From positions 2,140,998-2,204,997 of the forward strand of contig RPFO01000015.1 of NCBI GenBank assembly GCA_009746045.1: a stretch of 64,000 bases of DNA, read 5' to 3'. Source of the stretch: Mesostigma viride. Its lineage: Eukaryota > Streptophyta > Mesostigmatophyceae > Mesostigmatales > Mesostigmataceae. Positions within the stretch are counted from its first letter, which is position 1. The number at the start of each line of letters is the position of its first letter. The translations under genes were made by a program, and so were the position numbers. Positions 42,125 to 56,000 of this stretch are shown piece by piece. The notes below the pieces were generated by a model that ran no database searches, was not told the DNA's origin, and saw only the letters and a list, made by a program, of their open reading frames with translations.

Positions 42125-44097
42125 TCCAAATCCCCACCCGATGCTTGCGCCTCATCATCAGCAGCTTTTTGCAGTAAGTCCTTGTAAATCGGCTTCGGTT
42201 TCTCAGCCTCCAGATTCTTAGGGTCGAGGGCACGTTAACAGCACGCTATTGACCGAGTACAGCGGGGTTGTGCCGAACATCTCGAGTGCATCCCCTGGGT
42301 GCCGGCCACTGCCCTTTCTCTACTCACATGCGCCACCAAGCCCCATGGCACGGTGTTAAAATCTCCAGCAAAAATACAGGAATCTAGAAAATAAGGTAGT
42401 AAGCTCTCTAATAATTACCCGGGTTACTTCTTGCTAGTTTCGTGGGTTGAAATTAGTTACAACAACAAGACATTTTGGATGGCCGACCGCAGGCACCCCC
42501 GCACACTTATGCATCACCACATGCCCTACAACGAGAAGAACACCGCCTGAACATGATAAGCGGGTTACGATCACCAAAGCGGAAAGGAATCATTAACTAG
42601 TTTGATCACATTGCAGTGACACTAGTAGGCGCAGGGGCTGTAATAACTTCGGCTCATATATAATGGGAACATCAGGAACGGGCCGATAAGGCTGCGTCTT
42701 CCCAACGCACATGCTATGCCGGGCGAGGAATGTGATGACGAGTACGGGCTGGCAAGTGGGGTTGTTCAGCAATTGGCGAAACAAGTATTCATGTTATTAT
42801 GCGCGCGCCACTTGAACAGGAACCCAAATGAGGGTTTTATGGGCGCAACGCCTCACCTAAGGCAAACATCCAAACGATGCCGTTGACCAACCGCTAGGGA
42901 AATCGCGAGAAGGGCCACCAGCACACCCTGCCTACTGCTGTTCAAGTAGCAAATTAAATGCTGCCGAGACGGGCCGGCGCGGCCATGAAATCTGCGAATC
43001 ATGAGCTCGTTGTTGCAGTGGATGTCAACAGCCGGCTCCCCCCCGCTTCGAGCACGAAAGGCGAACAAGAATTTGAAAGCAAAAGAAAGATGACGGTCGC
43101 ACATAGCAAACCTACCCGCCCCTGCGCAGCTTACAAGATTAATTCCAGGAACTGATCTTAATTAATTTCAACATATTTCGCCTTTTAATTAATTTCGTCG
43201 TGCCGATTCAGATGTTGCACACACCGGTAAACCAGTCATCTAGTTACAAGAAGCGTGAAGAGGAATAAATGTAGAGGGTGCCACGAACTTGAGTGCCAGC
43301 GAGCTCGAGTCTGGCGAGTAGCATCACAATTCAACGATGTCCTCGACGACCATGGTCGTGACTCGTGACTCGTCGCTCCAACTTGTGAAATTTGTGATCT
43401 AGGTAAACCTGTCACAGCTGTTTTTAATTTACGCGCCAAAGCTCGCGCCAAACATGGACACAGGCGCGCGATGCTCCTCGTCGGCGCAGCGCTTTGGGTG
43501 CTGAAACTGCAAGTGCGGTAGTGCGCCGGACCTCCGCACACGCCCCGCACAAGAGTTTTCTTCATCCTGGCCCGAATAGGAGCTTCCCTACTGATAGACT
43601 CAAATATTGAGTCCATTGATAGAGCCCATAGATTAGTAGCTACTACCGAAGACCAACCTGGAGAATGGTCCGGGCGCGGCGCGGCCGGGCAGTGCAGCGC
43701 GCCCTCACCTCTAGAGGAGTTCCTCACCCAGGGGTTCCGGCGTTGGCTTGTCCTGTACGCGTGGCGGTGGGGCTGGTGCCGCATGTCACGGGGCCAGGTC
43801 CGGGGGTGCATCCATAGCCCGAGGAAAAACTCGCCCGTTTCGAATGATGGCCTGAGATCTTTTCACCCCTTCCGGTTTCTAGCTCGAGGTTTCTTTTTTG
43901 GGCGCTGATGAGTACTTGCGTGGCAGCTTTAAGTTGCTGTATGACAATGGGCAGGCTAAGGATGATTTGAAAGTTTGAAATTTCGGACCTCGACGGTGAG
44001 GACGTGAAGTGAGTTGTAGCGTTAACCTATTTCCCTTAGGCGGTGTGTATTCTCGAGAAAAAGGAAAGTCTTATTTCCGGCTGACGCTGCCGACAGA
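42125..44097. other. Region without supported gene; contains NOT1 upstream sequence
   Basis: The largest ORF (43811-43236, minus, 191 codons) is Arg/Ser-rich without motif and I do not accept it. The last about 250 bases should hold the NOT1 promoter and 5' leader; no TATA box is evident. Confidence 0.45.
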
Positions 44098-47000
44098 ATG
44101 GTGTCTTTCGAGTCCGCTTTTTCGTGCCAAGTGTCCATTCTTGTTGGAAGTTTGAACAAGAAGAACTATAAACTCCTTGTCTCCGAGGCGTCGCAGGTTT
44201 GTGTGCCGATGCTGTTGGCGTGCGTCGCTGCTCGCCTTCAATTTTCGTCCTTGGAACTCAAATGATCAGGGGGCAAGACAGCTGATGCGCATCGCGTTGT
44301 TGGTTGCCCTTCTGATCTGCTTGCGTGCTGTAAACAGCTTGTTGACCAGTATGGATCAGACTGCCACTTGCTGCTGCTGCGATCGCTGCTGGAGAGCGTG
44401 GACTTCAAGGAGGGGGGAAACCACGCGCTCAAGCTACAGCTGTTGGCGGTGGCTGTGGAAAAGATGTTGGAGCAGGGGGTGCCTGGGACGTTTGTGTCGG
44501 TGTTCTGCCGGGCCTTGCTGGATGCGCAGTCCCCGCGCACGGACCTGCTAAGCGACTTGTCCAAGGCGGCCAAGCTGCCGTTGTGGTGCGAGGTGGAGCT
44601 GGCGTTGTCCCTGGCAGAGTGCAGGATTGCTGAGTGGCAGACCGAAGGTGAGGACCTAGTCAAGGAAGTCCAGTCGTAGACGCATTAAAAGGCTGGTATT
44701 GTCTCACGTACCACTGTGTGTATGCACATATGTATACAACGGACTCAAGTATTCTTTCTGTATGCATGCTGTGTCTTCAAGAGTTGATTAACTGATCAAA
44801 GCTTTTCTCTCTTGATATGCCGGATGGCTGCACGACATTGGTGGCCATTCCGCAGCCACTCGCTTCCTCAAAGCAAAGCTGGAGGAGGTGGCCAACAATC
44901 CCGCCGACCTGTCCCACGCAACGCTGCACCGGCTGCTGTGCTTGCTGCACCCCGGTGTTGTCCCTTCCAAGCACCTGCCCAAGATGATGGCGGCCCTGTG
45001 CGAGGACCGGCCGCCCGTGGTGGTGCTCCCGCTCATGCATGAGGCGCTGACCGACGTGCTGTCCACCAAGTAAGATTTGGCCATCGCTGTTGCCTGCCCT
45101 GATGCCTGTCTTTATACCAGTTCTCTCGCCCGTTTTCCTGCCCGTTTTCGTGCCGGTTTTCGTGCCCGTTTTTGTGCCCGTTTTCCTGCCTGCTTGATGC
45201 GCAAGAGATGTGCCCCCGTGTGGCCAGTGCCCTGGCTATTTCCAGGAGTTTCTCTTCTGCCCGTTGCCTCACGTTTGTGTTCTGCTCTGTGTATCTCTGC
45301 CCTTTGTACCCTGACATGTGATCCACCTGGCGTTTTTTTACGTGCGACCGTGTTTCTAGGACCAGGCCTGGCGTGCCTCGCTTTCGCCTTTAAGACTAAA
45401 CATGGCTCGCTCTCCTGTCTAGGCGCGATGCGTGGCCGCTGCGTGGATGTATGCCTGACCCTCGCTCTCCTGTCAAGGCACGATGCTTGGCCGCTGCGTG
45501 GATGTATGCCTGACCCTCGCTCTCCTGTCAAGGCACAATGCGTGGCCGCTGCGTGGATGTATGCCTGACCCTCGCTCTCCTGTCTAGGCACGATGCGTGG
45601 CCGCTGCGTGGATGTATGCCTGACCCTCGCTCTCCTGTCAAGGCACGATGCGTGGCCGCTGCGTGGATGTATGCCTGACCCTCGCTCTCCTGTCTAGGCA
45701 CGATGCGTGGCCGCTGCGTGGATGTATGCCTGACCCTCGCTCTCCTGTCAAGGCACGATGCGTGGCCGCTGCGTGGATGTATGCCTGACCCTCGCGCTCG
45801 TGTCTAGGCACGATGCTTGGCCGCTGCGTGGATGTATGCCTGACCCTCGCTCTCCTGTCAAGGCACAATGCGTGGCCGCTGCGTGGATGTATGCCTGACC
45901 CTCGCTCTCCTGTCTAGGCACGATGCGTGGCCGCTGCGTGGATGTATGCCTGACCCTCGCTCTCCTGTCAAGGCACGATGCGTGGCCGCTGCGTGGATGT
46001 ATGCCTGACCCTCGCTCTCCTGTCTAGGCACGATGCGTGGCCGCTGCGTGGATGTATGCCTGACCCTCGCTCTCCTGTCAAGGCACGATGCGTGGCCGCT
46101 GCGTGGATGTATGCCTGACCCTCGCGCTCGTGTCTAGGCACGATGCTTGGCCGCTGCGTGGATGTATGCCTGACCCTCGCTCTCCTGTCAAGGCACGATG
46201 CGTGGCCGCTGCGTGGATGTATGCCTGACCCTCGCGCGCTTCTTTTCTCCGTGCCCGGCATGCTTTCTCCTCTTCCCCCCCCCCCCCTCCCCCTCTTGTC
46301 CGTGCCTGCGCTCCCAGGGGCCTCCTGGACGACCTGTACAGTGCCGCCAGCTTTGGCCTCGAGGCGGGTGCTGACGATGTGGCCGGGATGGTGGTGCTGG
46401 CGGGCGCGCGCGGCCACCCGCTGATGCCGCACCTGCTGACGTCGGCCCCCCTGGCGCAGGTGGTGGAGGAGCTCGGCTACGGCTGCACGAGCAGCCGCGA
46501 GGTGTTCCGCCAGCTGGTGCTCGTGCTGGGGCCAACGCAGGCTGTGCTCACCCACGCGTCGGTGGCGGCGCTGCTGGCCATGTGTGCGCGCACGGGGCAG
46601 GGGCACGACGACGGCAGCGGGGCGCTCGGCACGCTGTGCACCACGCTGGGGATTGTGGGGGGCTCGGGTGTTGGGGCGGCCGCGCTGCCCTTGGCCACCC
46701 CTGTGGATGGCACTGCGGGCCTCGAGGTCGGCGCGGGCGTTGCCAGCTGGGACATTGACGTCGTGCTGGCGGTGGTGCAGGAGCTGGCGCCCTGGCTGCG
46801 CTGGCGCGAGGTGTTCAGCGCGAGCCACCTGGACCATGACGAGTTCTTTGTCCCGGACGCGGCCGCGTTCCGCTCGCTGGTGGCCGTGCACCAGGCCGCA
46901 TGCCAGGTGGGCGTTGTGACACCCGGCTTTGATGGTGGCTGCGTGATGGTGGCTGCGTGATGGTGGCTGCGTGACGGTGGCTGCGTGACGGTGGCTGCGT

Positions 47001-50000
47001 GACGGTGGCTGCGTGGTGGTGGCTGCGTGATGGTGGCATGGATGAGCGAGAAGGATGGCTCCCTGGCTGTAGATCGCGTTGTTGGCACGGGACGGGCCAT
47101 GCTTATGATCGTCGATGGGGTGGTGTGAGTACCAAGTTGATGGGTGGTGTGAGTACCAAGCACTAGGTAGGAACGTAGGTGGTTTCCCCTGGCATCTGGT
47201 GCGGTCGGCTTCTGCTTGCTGGGCCCTGCGCTCACCCAGCCAACAACGGGCGTGCAAGGGAACACAGGGCTCGGTAGGTCAAACAAGGTCATGCTGTCAT
47301 TTCTTGCTATACAATACCGCGTTCCTGTTATGATATACGGTGTGATATATCATATATGTATACAATACCACGTCCCTGGTATCACAGGTTGCTTCCACCG
47401 CTGAGAAACCCACGGCTCTGCTCATGTGCCTATGCGCTGGTTGCGGGCCTCCCCCCCCCCCCCCCCCCCCTTGCATCACCGCCCCTCCCCCCCCCTCCCC
47501 CCCATTACCACCCCAGGAGGCGTTCCCCATGTCTGCCCTGCTGGGCCACGTGTGGCGCAACGCAGCGGGACAGCTGTCCTTCCTTCAGCACGCGGTGGCC
47601 GCACCGCCCGACCGCTTCCCTGCGGCATGGCCTGACCCAATGGTGCGTGTGGTGCCCCATCATGTGTGCATGGGTTGGCTATCGCATGGGCATGGGGTGG
47701 CGCAACCTGGTGGTGCGTGTGCAACTAGCTGACATGCCCAAGACATGTGCTGCGGTGGCTGTGGAGGATGGCTCGGGTGGTGGCAGTGGGAGACGGACGA
47801 TGGTGGGGGTGATGGCGGTGGGAGATGGTTGATGGCTCGGGTGATGGCGGTGGGAGATGGTTGATGGCTCGGGTGATGACGGTGGGAGATGGTTGATGGC
47901 TCGGGTGATGGCGGTGGGAGATGGTTGATGGCTCGGGTGATGGCGGTGGGAGATGGTTGATGGCTCGGGTGATGGCGGTGGGAGATGGTTGATGGCTCGG
48001 GTGATGGCGGTGGGAGATGGTTGATGGCTCGGGTGATGGCGGTGGGAGATGGTTGATGGCTCGGGTGATGGCGGTGGGAGATGGTTGATGGCTCGGGTGA
48101 TGGCGGTGGGAGATGGTTGATGGCTCGGGTGATGGCGGTGGGAGATGGTTGATGGCTCGGGTGATGGCGGTGGGAGATGGTTGATGGCTCGGGTGATGGC
48201 GGTGAAAGATGGTTGATGGCTCGGGTGATGGCGGTGAAAGATGGTTGATGGCTCGGGTGATGGCGGTGAAAGATGGTTGATGGCTCGGGTGATGGCGGTG
48301 AAAGATGGTTGATGGCTCGGGTGATGGCGGTGGGAGATGGTTGATGGCTCGGGTGATGGCGGTGGGAGATGGTTGATGGCTCGGGTGATGGCGGTGGGAG
48401 ACGAACAATGGTGGGGGTGATGGCGGTGGGAGATGGTTGATGGCTCGGGTGATGGCGGTGGGAGACGAACGATGGTGGGGGTGATGGCGGTGGGAGATGG
48501 TTGATGGCTCGGGTGATGGCGGTGGGAGATGGTTGATGGCTCGGGTGATGGCGGTGGGAGATGGTTGATGGCTCGGGTGATGGCGGTGGGGGATGGTTGA
48601 TGGCTCGGGTGATGGCGGTGGGAGATGGTTGATGGCTCGGGTGATGGCGGTGGGAGATGGTTGATGGCTCGGGTGATGGCGGTGGGAGATGGGATGAGAG
48701 GCACCCGGCGTCATGGTAGCGCAGGCGTTCATGGGTACTGGCCCTCCCTTGGTACCTCTCTTGGAGAGCAGAGGAAGCATGCGTAGCGGAAGTAGTGCCG
48801 TCGGAAGCGTTGGTACGCAGAAGAGGGACATGTGTGTCAGGTGGTAGTTTTGGAAGCAGCCTCACACCATATGTGGAGATCTGCATGGCCTAGTCGCTGT
48901 CAGTTGGTCCGAACCTGGCCTTTTTTTTCCAGCAGGCATGCTCTATCTGTTCCTCATGATCTCCCCTCGGTTCTTCCCCTTGCTTCTCGCATGCTCTATC
49001 TGTTCCTCATGATCTCCCCTCGGTTCTTTCCCTTGCTGCTCACCCTGCCTGCCCTGGTAACCCCCGCCACGCAGGCACCGCTGGAGGACGTCACGGGCGG
49101 CGCACGCCCCCCCTCCCCCCCCTGCTGGCTGTCCCTGGGCCTCATGGAGACGCTGGCCATGCTTGCGGAGGCGGGCCATGGGGCGGGCGTGCGGTCGATG
49201 CTTGAGTACCCCCTGCGCCACCACCCAGAGGCCCTGCTGCTTGCCTGTGCGCACACAAAGGTGGGTGGTCGCTGCTGCTGCTTAGTCATTGCTAAGCATT
49301 TATCATGGTTGCTACTGTCCCTTACCGTTGGTGTCACAGGTGTTCCAGTCATGGCTTGTTTATCATATCGTCCCGTACAGTTAACATTACAGTTCAAGTC
49401 ATCAGTTGTTTACTGTCGTTGCTATTGTCCCTGAGATGTTCAGGCATTAATATGGAAAGTTTTGCTGTGCCCTTACGTCCATGCACATGGGTTCCATGAC
49501 CGCGTGGCCACCCCCCCCCTTGGCGGGCCCTGCACCGCCCGTTCCTCCACCTCCATACGTGTCTTCATGTGTGCATGCAGACCAACTGGGCGTTCATGCA
49601 GGCGGAGGTCACCTCGCTGCTTGCGCCGTACATGGCATCCAGCCACCCGGCGGTGCCCGCGCTGCTGGCGCGCCTGTGGTCCCACCTGCCCCACCAGCGG
49701 CTGGTCGTGCACGCGATGGCAGAGTGCTACGTGATGGAGCCTGCCACGGTGCCGCGGCTGCTGGAGCTGGCCGCTGAGCTGAGGGTACGCATGCGCTGCT
49801 CCTATCCCTGTCCCTCCCCTTCTTCTCCAGTCCTCTTCCCTCCCTGTTCCTGCCACTGCGCCGCGACTGCTGGATTAACAAGTGGTGTCCGTTTCCCGCG
49901 CCATGCTATGGTACAGCGTGCATAGTCCTGAGTCATGCTCCCCGCTGCTAGCCTTCCCCCTCTGTGCCCCCCCGTCAGTCCCTGGGTTGCACCCAGTTGG

Positions 50001-53000
50001 CTCATGTTGATTTTTTCCCCACCTTCATTTTTTTTCCACAGTCATTTCTTCCCTTTTCCGGCACACCTGCTTGCTACCACATGCACTGCCTGCGTGTGCG
50101 TTTCCTGTCCCTTCATTCTGTTTGTGTGTTCGGCATGTACCCTCCTTCCCCTCCTTCCCCTCCTTCCCCTCCTTCCCCTCCTTCCCCTCCTTCCCCTCCT
50201 TCCCCTCCTTCCCCTCCTTCCCCTCCTTCCCTCCTTCCCCTCCTTCCCCTCCTTCCCCTCCTTCCCCTCCTTCCCCTCCTTCCCCTCCTTCCCCTCCTTC
50301 CCCTCCTTCCCCTCCTTCCCCTCCTTCCCCTCCTTCCCCTCCTTCCCCTCCTTCCCCTCCTTCCCCTCCTTCCCCTCCTTCCCCTCTTTCCCCTCCTTCC
50401 CCTCCTTCCCCTCCTTCCCCTCCTTCCCCTCCTTCCCCTCCTTCCCCTCCTTCCCCTCCTTCCCCTCCTTCCCCTCCTTCCCCTCCTTCCCCTCCTTCCC
50501 CTCCTTCCCCTCCTTCCCCTCCTTCCCCTCCTTCCCCTCCTTCCCCTCCTTCCCCTCCTTCCCCTCCTTCCCCTCCTTCCCCTCCTTCCCCTCCTTCCCC
50601 TCCTTCCCTCCTTCCCCTCCTTCCCCTCCTTCCCCTCCTTCCCCTCCTTCCCCTCCTTCCCCTCCTTCCCCTCCTTCCCCTCCTTCCCCTCCTTCCCCTC
50701 CTTCCCCTCCTTCCCCTTTTGTGTTCTTTCCCTCCCCCCCTTTTCTTCTGCCTCCGCAGGCGTTGCCTGTTCTGCTGGACGCCGCCCCCCTGCCGCTGGC
50801 GATCGACCTGGCCTCCCATGGTGCTCGCCGCGACCTGCTGCCCTTCCCCCTGGACAAGTGGCTGGCGGACAAGGTGGCGGTGCTGCGCGGCCGGTTCGTG
50901 TCCGCCTGCCTCTCCTACCTTCGCGACCGCCTGCTGGACCGCGGCGCACTGGCGGAGGCGGGGCAGGCGCTGCCGCTGGGCAACGCCGGGGCGGGCGGCA
51001 AGCAGGGCGGCGCCGCGCTGCTGGAGATCACTGCCACCTTTCTCAAGGTGATCGCCGCGTGCCGCGCGTTATGTAAACATGGTGCCGGGTGGGTGGGGTG
51101 GGGGGTGCAGCCTCGGTTTGTGTGACTGGTTTGGTTTTGCGGGGTTGGCTGGGTTGGGGGGGTTGATTTAGCGCGCGACGTAGGGCGGGAGTGTTTTTTT
51201 TCTTGGCACAATTTTTTTTTTTTTTCGGGGCTTGGGGGGGGTATGCCTAGGGTGCTGGGGGGTAAGTGCCTCCCATGTTGTGTGCTCAGGCTGTGCTACC
51301 CTCAACCCTAAACAGGTGCATGGTGGTTGTGTCCGGTGGCACGATGTGCCGGCCGTGTGCTGTGCTGTGACTGCACCATGTGACCTGTGATATCTGGTTG
51401 TGTGCAGTGGTTTTGCCGTGGTGCTGCGTTTGCAAGCAGAAGGTGCATGGGGTGAGGCATGCTCCAAAATGGACGGTTGCGTGGTCGTGCGGACTCTGCG
51501 TGTGCAGGTGCTGCTTGTTTAGCGGGGCAGAATTCTTCTTTTTTTTGGGGGGGGGGGGGAGGCATGTTCCTATCACGCGGCATGGCATGGAGGGTACAGG
51601 CATATCACACAACTCCATGGGCCCATTGGAGCGTTCCTCCTTGCTTCTTTCTTCCCTTGCTCCGCACAACGGTGGTTTTCCTGGCCCCGCAGTTGCTGCC
51701 CGCGGTCCCCCCTTTGTCTCTTGACACTGACCCTTACCCTTTCTCCGTTGCTGTTGTCTGTCGTGTGCCCGGCCCTCGTTTGCCTTGGCCCTCGTTTGCC
51801 TTGGCCCTGTCCCTCACAACCCCCAAATTTCCTTTTCCAGTTCCTGAACGCGCACGCGGGCCTGCTGTCGCCTGAGGTGCAGGAGGAGCTCAAGCGCGTG
51901 TACCTGGCGGTCGTGGCGGCCGCGCCCAAGCTGATGGGCGCGGGGTCGGAGCCCGCCCCCCCCGCGGAGGTGTTTGCGAGTGACATTGAGGAGGAAGCTA
52001 ACAGCTACTTCCAGAAGATCTACACGTCGCAGCAGAGCATCGAGGACGTGGTGGCGATGCTGCGCGGGTTCAAGTCGTCGCCGCACCAGCGCGAGCAGGA
52101 GATCTTTGCGTGCATGATCCACAACCTGTTTGACGAGTACCGCTTCTTCCCCAAGTACCCGGACAAGGAGCTGCGCATCACGGGCATCCTGTTCGGCCTC
52201 CTCATCCGCCACCAGCTGGTCTCCTCCATCACCCTGGGCATCGCGCTGCGCTACGTGCTGGACGCGCTGCGCAAGCCGCCCCCTTCGAAGATGTTCAAGT
52301 TTGGCCTCGTCGCGCTCGACCAGTTCCTGGGCCGGCTGCCCGAGTGGCCGCAGTACTGCGCGCACGTGCTGCAGATCCCGCATATGCGGCAGGCGCACCC
52401 GGACCTGATCAAGTTCGTCGAGCAGGCGCTGGCCCCCGACACGGACGGGATGCGGCAGCAGCAGCTGCTGCAGCAGCAGCAAGGTGCGGGCGGCCCTCCT
52501 GAGGACGGCGGTGGCGTGCCCCCGCCGGCGATGCTCCACCAGCAGCAGCAGCAGGAGGCGCTGCTGCGGGGCGGCGGCCACGAGAGGGAGCTGCGCGACC
52601 ACGAGTCGCAGTCACGGCTACTGGGCATGCCGCCGGATGGGTCCCAGCTGCCTCCGTCCTTGCGGAGGGAGGGGGAGGGGGGCGCGCCTGTGCTGAGGGG
52701 CCAGGAGGAGGGGCTGCTCCTGGGCAAAGGGGGCTTGCGCCCCGACCAATCGCGGTTGGAGGAGGTGGCGCATGCCTCGGGCGGGCAAGGTATGGCCCCA
52801 GAGACTGCCCAAACGGGGGCAGCCGGCCCCTCAGCGCCGGATCAGCCACCGGCGCCGGCGCAGCAAGCACCGTCCGCCGGGGAGGGGCCGCCATCGCAGG
52901 CTCAACCGCCGCCGCAACAATCACAGCAGCAGCAACAGCAAGCAGCGCCACCACAGACACCGGCGCAGCAGCGGCAGCAGCAGCAGCAGCAGCAACAACA

Positions 53001-56000
53001 ACAACAGGCTGCGATGGCGGCGGCAAAGGTGGCGGCGGTGCAGGATCAGGCCGCCGCGCAGCAACAGGCGGCCGCGGCGGCACCAACCAGCGGGGCAGGG
53101 GAGGGTGCGCAGGTGCCCCCGCAGCAACCACCGCCGCAGCCGCCGCCTCAGGCGGCGCAGCCTGGGACCCCCTGCAAGGGCGCGCCGCCGGTTGCAGGTG
53201 CCGGCTCCAACCCACCCAGTGTCCAGAGCAGCCCTGCACGCAAGGGGGGGGCGGCGGCCGTGGGTGTGACCGCCACCAGCGCGGCCGCGAGTGCCGGCGC
53301 GCCAACCGCAGCCCCGGGGATGCCCGTCCCTGCGGGCGCTGGAGGGGCGGGGGCAGGCGGGGCAGCGGCCAGTGGCGGAGGCCCCCCTCCCGGCGTCGCA
53401 GCGCCTTCCCCCACGCGCTCCCCAGTGCTCAACGCGCAGGCGCAGCGCGCAACGGCGGCACCAGCGACAGGTGGCGGCGCGGGCCCGTCGCCCTCGTCCT
53501 CGCTCAAGCTGGACGGGTCCCTGCGTGAGGGATCGGCCATGTCTTCGTTCGGGTCCCTGAACGTCGAGACGCTGACGGCGGCGGCGGCGGAGAGCGCGGA
53601 CATCAAGGTGCCGGGCGAGAGCATCAGCGACAAGGTGCACTTCATCATCAACAACATCAGCGTGGCCAACCTGGAGGCCAAGGCCAAGGACGTGGACACG
53701 CTGTGCAAGGGGTACGGCCCCTGGTTTGCGCAGTACATGGTGGTTAAGCGCGCGAGCATCGAGCCAAACTACCACGACATGTACGTGCAGCTGCTCGACA
53801 AGCTGCCCAGCATGTCGCCCGCCATCCTCGGGCAAGTGCTCAAGGCCACCTATGAGAACGTGCACGTGCTACTCAAGTCGGAGAAGATCAAGTCCTCCTC
53901 CTCGGAGCGGTCCCTGCTCAAGAACCTGGGCAGCTGGCTGGGCAAGCTGACCATCGCCCGCAACAAACCTGTGCTGGCCAATGACCTGGACCCAAAGGCG
54001 CTCATCCGCGAGGCGTTCCGCACGGGCCGCATGATCGCGGTCATCCCTTTTGTCTCCAAGGTGCTTGAGCCGTGTATGCGCTCCAAGGTGTTCCGCCCGC
54101 CCAACCCGTGGGTCATGGCCATCATGGCGCTGCTGGCCGAGGTGTACGGCCAGGCGGAGCTCAAGCTTAACCTCAAGTTTGAGGTGGAGGTGCTGTGCAA
54201 GCACCTGGGGCTTGACATCCACGAAATCAAGCCCAGCCGCTCCCTGGACGGTATCGTCAGGGAGACGGCCGGGAACCCGGACTTCTCCCAGAGCCGCGCG
54301 CCACAGCCGATGGTGTCCATGTCCCCCGTGCCGCCAGCTGGCGCCGCCACCACGGCTGCGTCGGGGCCCGCGGCGACGCCAGCTGGCGGGGCGGCGCCAT
54401 CAGGGCAGGACGCGGGCCGGCTGGGTGCTCCAGGGATGGACGCGGCGGCGGTGGGTGGGGAGCCATCCTCACAGGCGCTGGCGACGTCCATGGATGGGGG
54501 TATGGGCGGTGCTGCCCCCCCCCTGGGCACGTTTGTACCCACCGCGCAGCAGCAGCAGCAGATGGACATGGCGCAGCAGCCGCAGCAGATGGTGGGGGCG
54601 GGGGGGATGGGCGGTGCCCCAGGCCCGGGCGACGCAGGTGCGGGCGGTGGAATGGGCCCGCTCATGCCTGGCGGCATGGGGGGCGCTGGGCAGGGCCCCC
54701 CCCAGGGCGCGGGCCCCTTTGGCGGTGTCCCTGCGGGCGGGTCATTCCTGGAGCAGCAGCCGCTCATCCCCAACCTGCAGGCGTACATCACCATCTCCCC
54801 CACCCTGGGCGTGCTGGCGCAGCAGCTTAACCTCAAGCGCGTGGTCACCCTGGCGGTGGACCGCGCGATTCGGGAGATCATCTCCCCAGTGGCGGAGCGC
54901 TCGGTGACGATCGCCAGCATGACCACACGCGAGCTCATCCTCAAGGACTTTGCGGCGGAGCCCGACGAGACACGCATGCGCAGTGCGGCCAACCTGATGG
55001 TGTCCAGCCTCGCGGGGTCGCTAGCGCTCGTTACCTGCAAGGAGCCGCTGCGCGTGAGCATGATCAACCACCACAAGCAGCTGCTGGCGGGGGCCAACGT
55101 GGAGCCGTCGGTGCTGGAGCAGGTTATCAACGCGACCACGGGCGACAACCTGGACCTTGGCTGCGCGCTCATCGAGAAGGCGGCCACCGAGAAAGCCGTT
55201 CACGACATGGACGAGGTGCTCGCGCCCGCGTATGCCGCGCGACGCAAGCACCGCGAGGCCACGGGGCAGCCCTACTACGACGTCGCGCAGCTGTCCGCGT
55301 CACGGTACCCTGCGGCGCTGCCGGAGAGTTTGCGCCCCGCCCCCGGCCGCCTCACGGTGCAGCAGCTGCGGGTGTACGAGGACTTTGGGCGCATCCCCAG
55401 GCAGGCGCCGCCGCAGCCGCAGACGGGGCAGGGGCAGGAGGGGCGGCCGCCGCCCCCCGGCCAGCCCCCTCTCCCGATGGCCGCAGTGGCGGGCCTGCAG
55501 GCGCCCCCCTTGCCGCTGGCGCCACAGGGCGCGGGGCCGCTGCGTGGGGGGCCGCTCTCCGTGTCGCCCGCCCTCAAAATGGGGGGGGCGGCAGGGGGTG
55601 TGCCGGCTGCGGGCGGGCTGGGCCTGGGGTCCGTCGATGGCGGCGACGTCTTCCGTGGGGGAGGGCAGCCGCTGCCGCTGGGGTATGCGCCGCAGGGTGG
55701 GCAGCTGCAGCCTCCGCTGCCGTCATCGGGGGGGGGTGTACCGGGGGGTGAGCCGCTGCTGCCGTCGCTCGGTTCACAGGGGGTGGCTGGGGAGCCCTCA
55801 CAGGCGGGGCCCCCCTTGGGGGGTGGCGCGCCCCTGGCCGGCCCCAAGGTCCCCCTTGGCGCAGCAGGGGGGGCGCTTCGCGCGCTGGGCGGCATGTCGC
55901 GCGACGTGGCGGGCATGTCGCTGCTCCCTGAGGCGCCGACGCTGTCCACCGGCGACGCGCTGGAGCAGTTCCAGGCGCTGGTTAACAAGGTGTCGTTCCT

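Noticed and set aside
41294-42221. Long Arg/Glu/Gly and Pro/Thr/Ala ORFs over the GGGA and CCCACG arrays
   Set aside because: They exist in all frames of stop-free simple repeats and have no other support.
43236-43811. 191-codon minus ORF
   Set aside because: No motif, Arg/Ser/Pro-biased, in GC-rich sequence without codon-level support.
45404-46235. CRISPR array
   Set aside because: The repeat is contiguous, without unique spacers, and the context is a eukaryotic intron.
45404-47257. Minus-strand ORFs of 429 and 271 codons
   Set aside because: Composed of the 55-bp minisatellite and the antisense of NOT1 exon 4.
47660-48886. Minus-strand His/Pro/Ser-rich ORFs of 340-408 codons
   Set aside because: Reading of the 32-bp minisatellite within NOT1 intron 5; no unique domain.
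50025-51076. Six overlapping 260-400 codon ORFs on both strands
   Set aside because: Produced by the 9-bp CCTTCCCCT array, whose length is a multiple of three and lacks stops. The region is NOT1 intron 7 plus exon 8.
52409-55988. Large antisense and alternative-frame ORFs in the NOT1 exon 9 region
   Set aside because: Shadows of a GC-rich coding exon whose plus-frame product matches NOT1 over its full domains.
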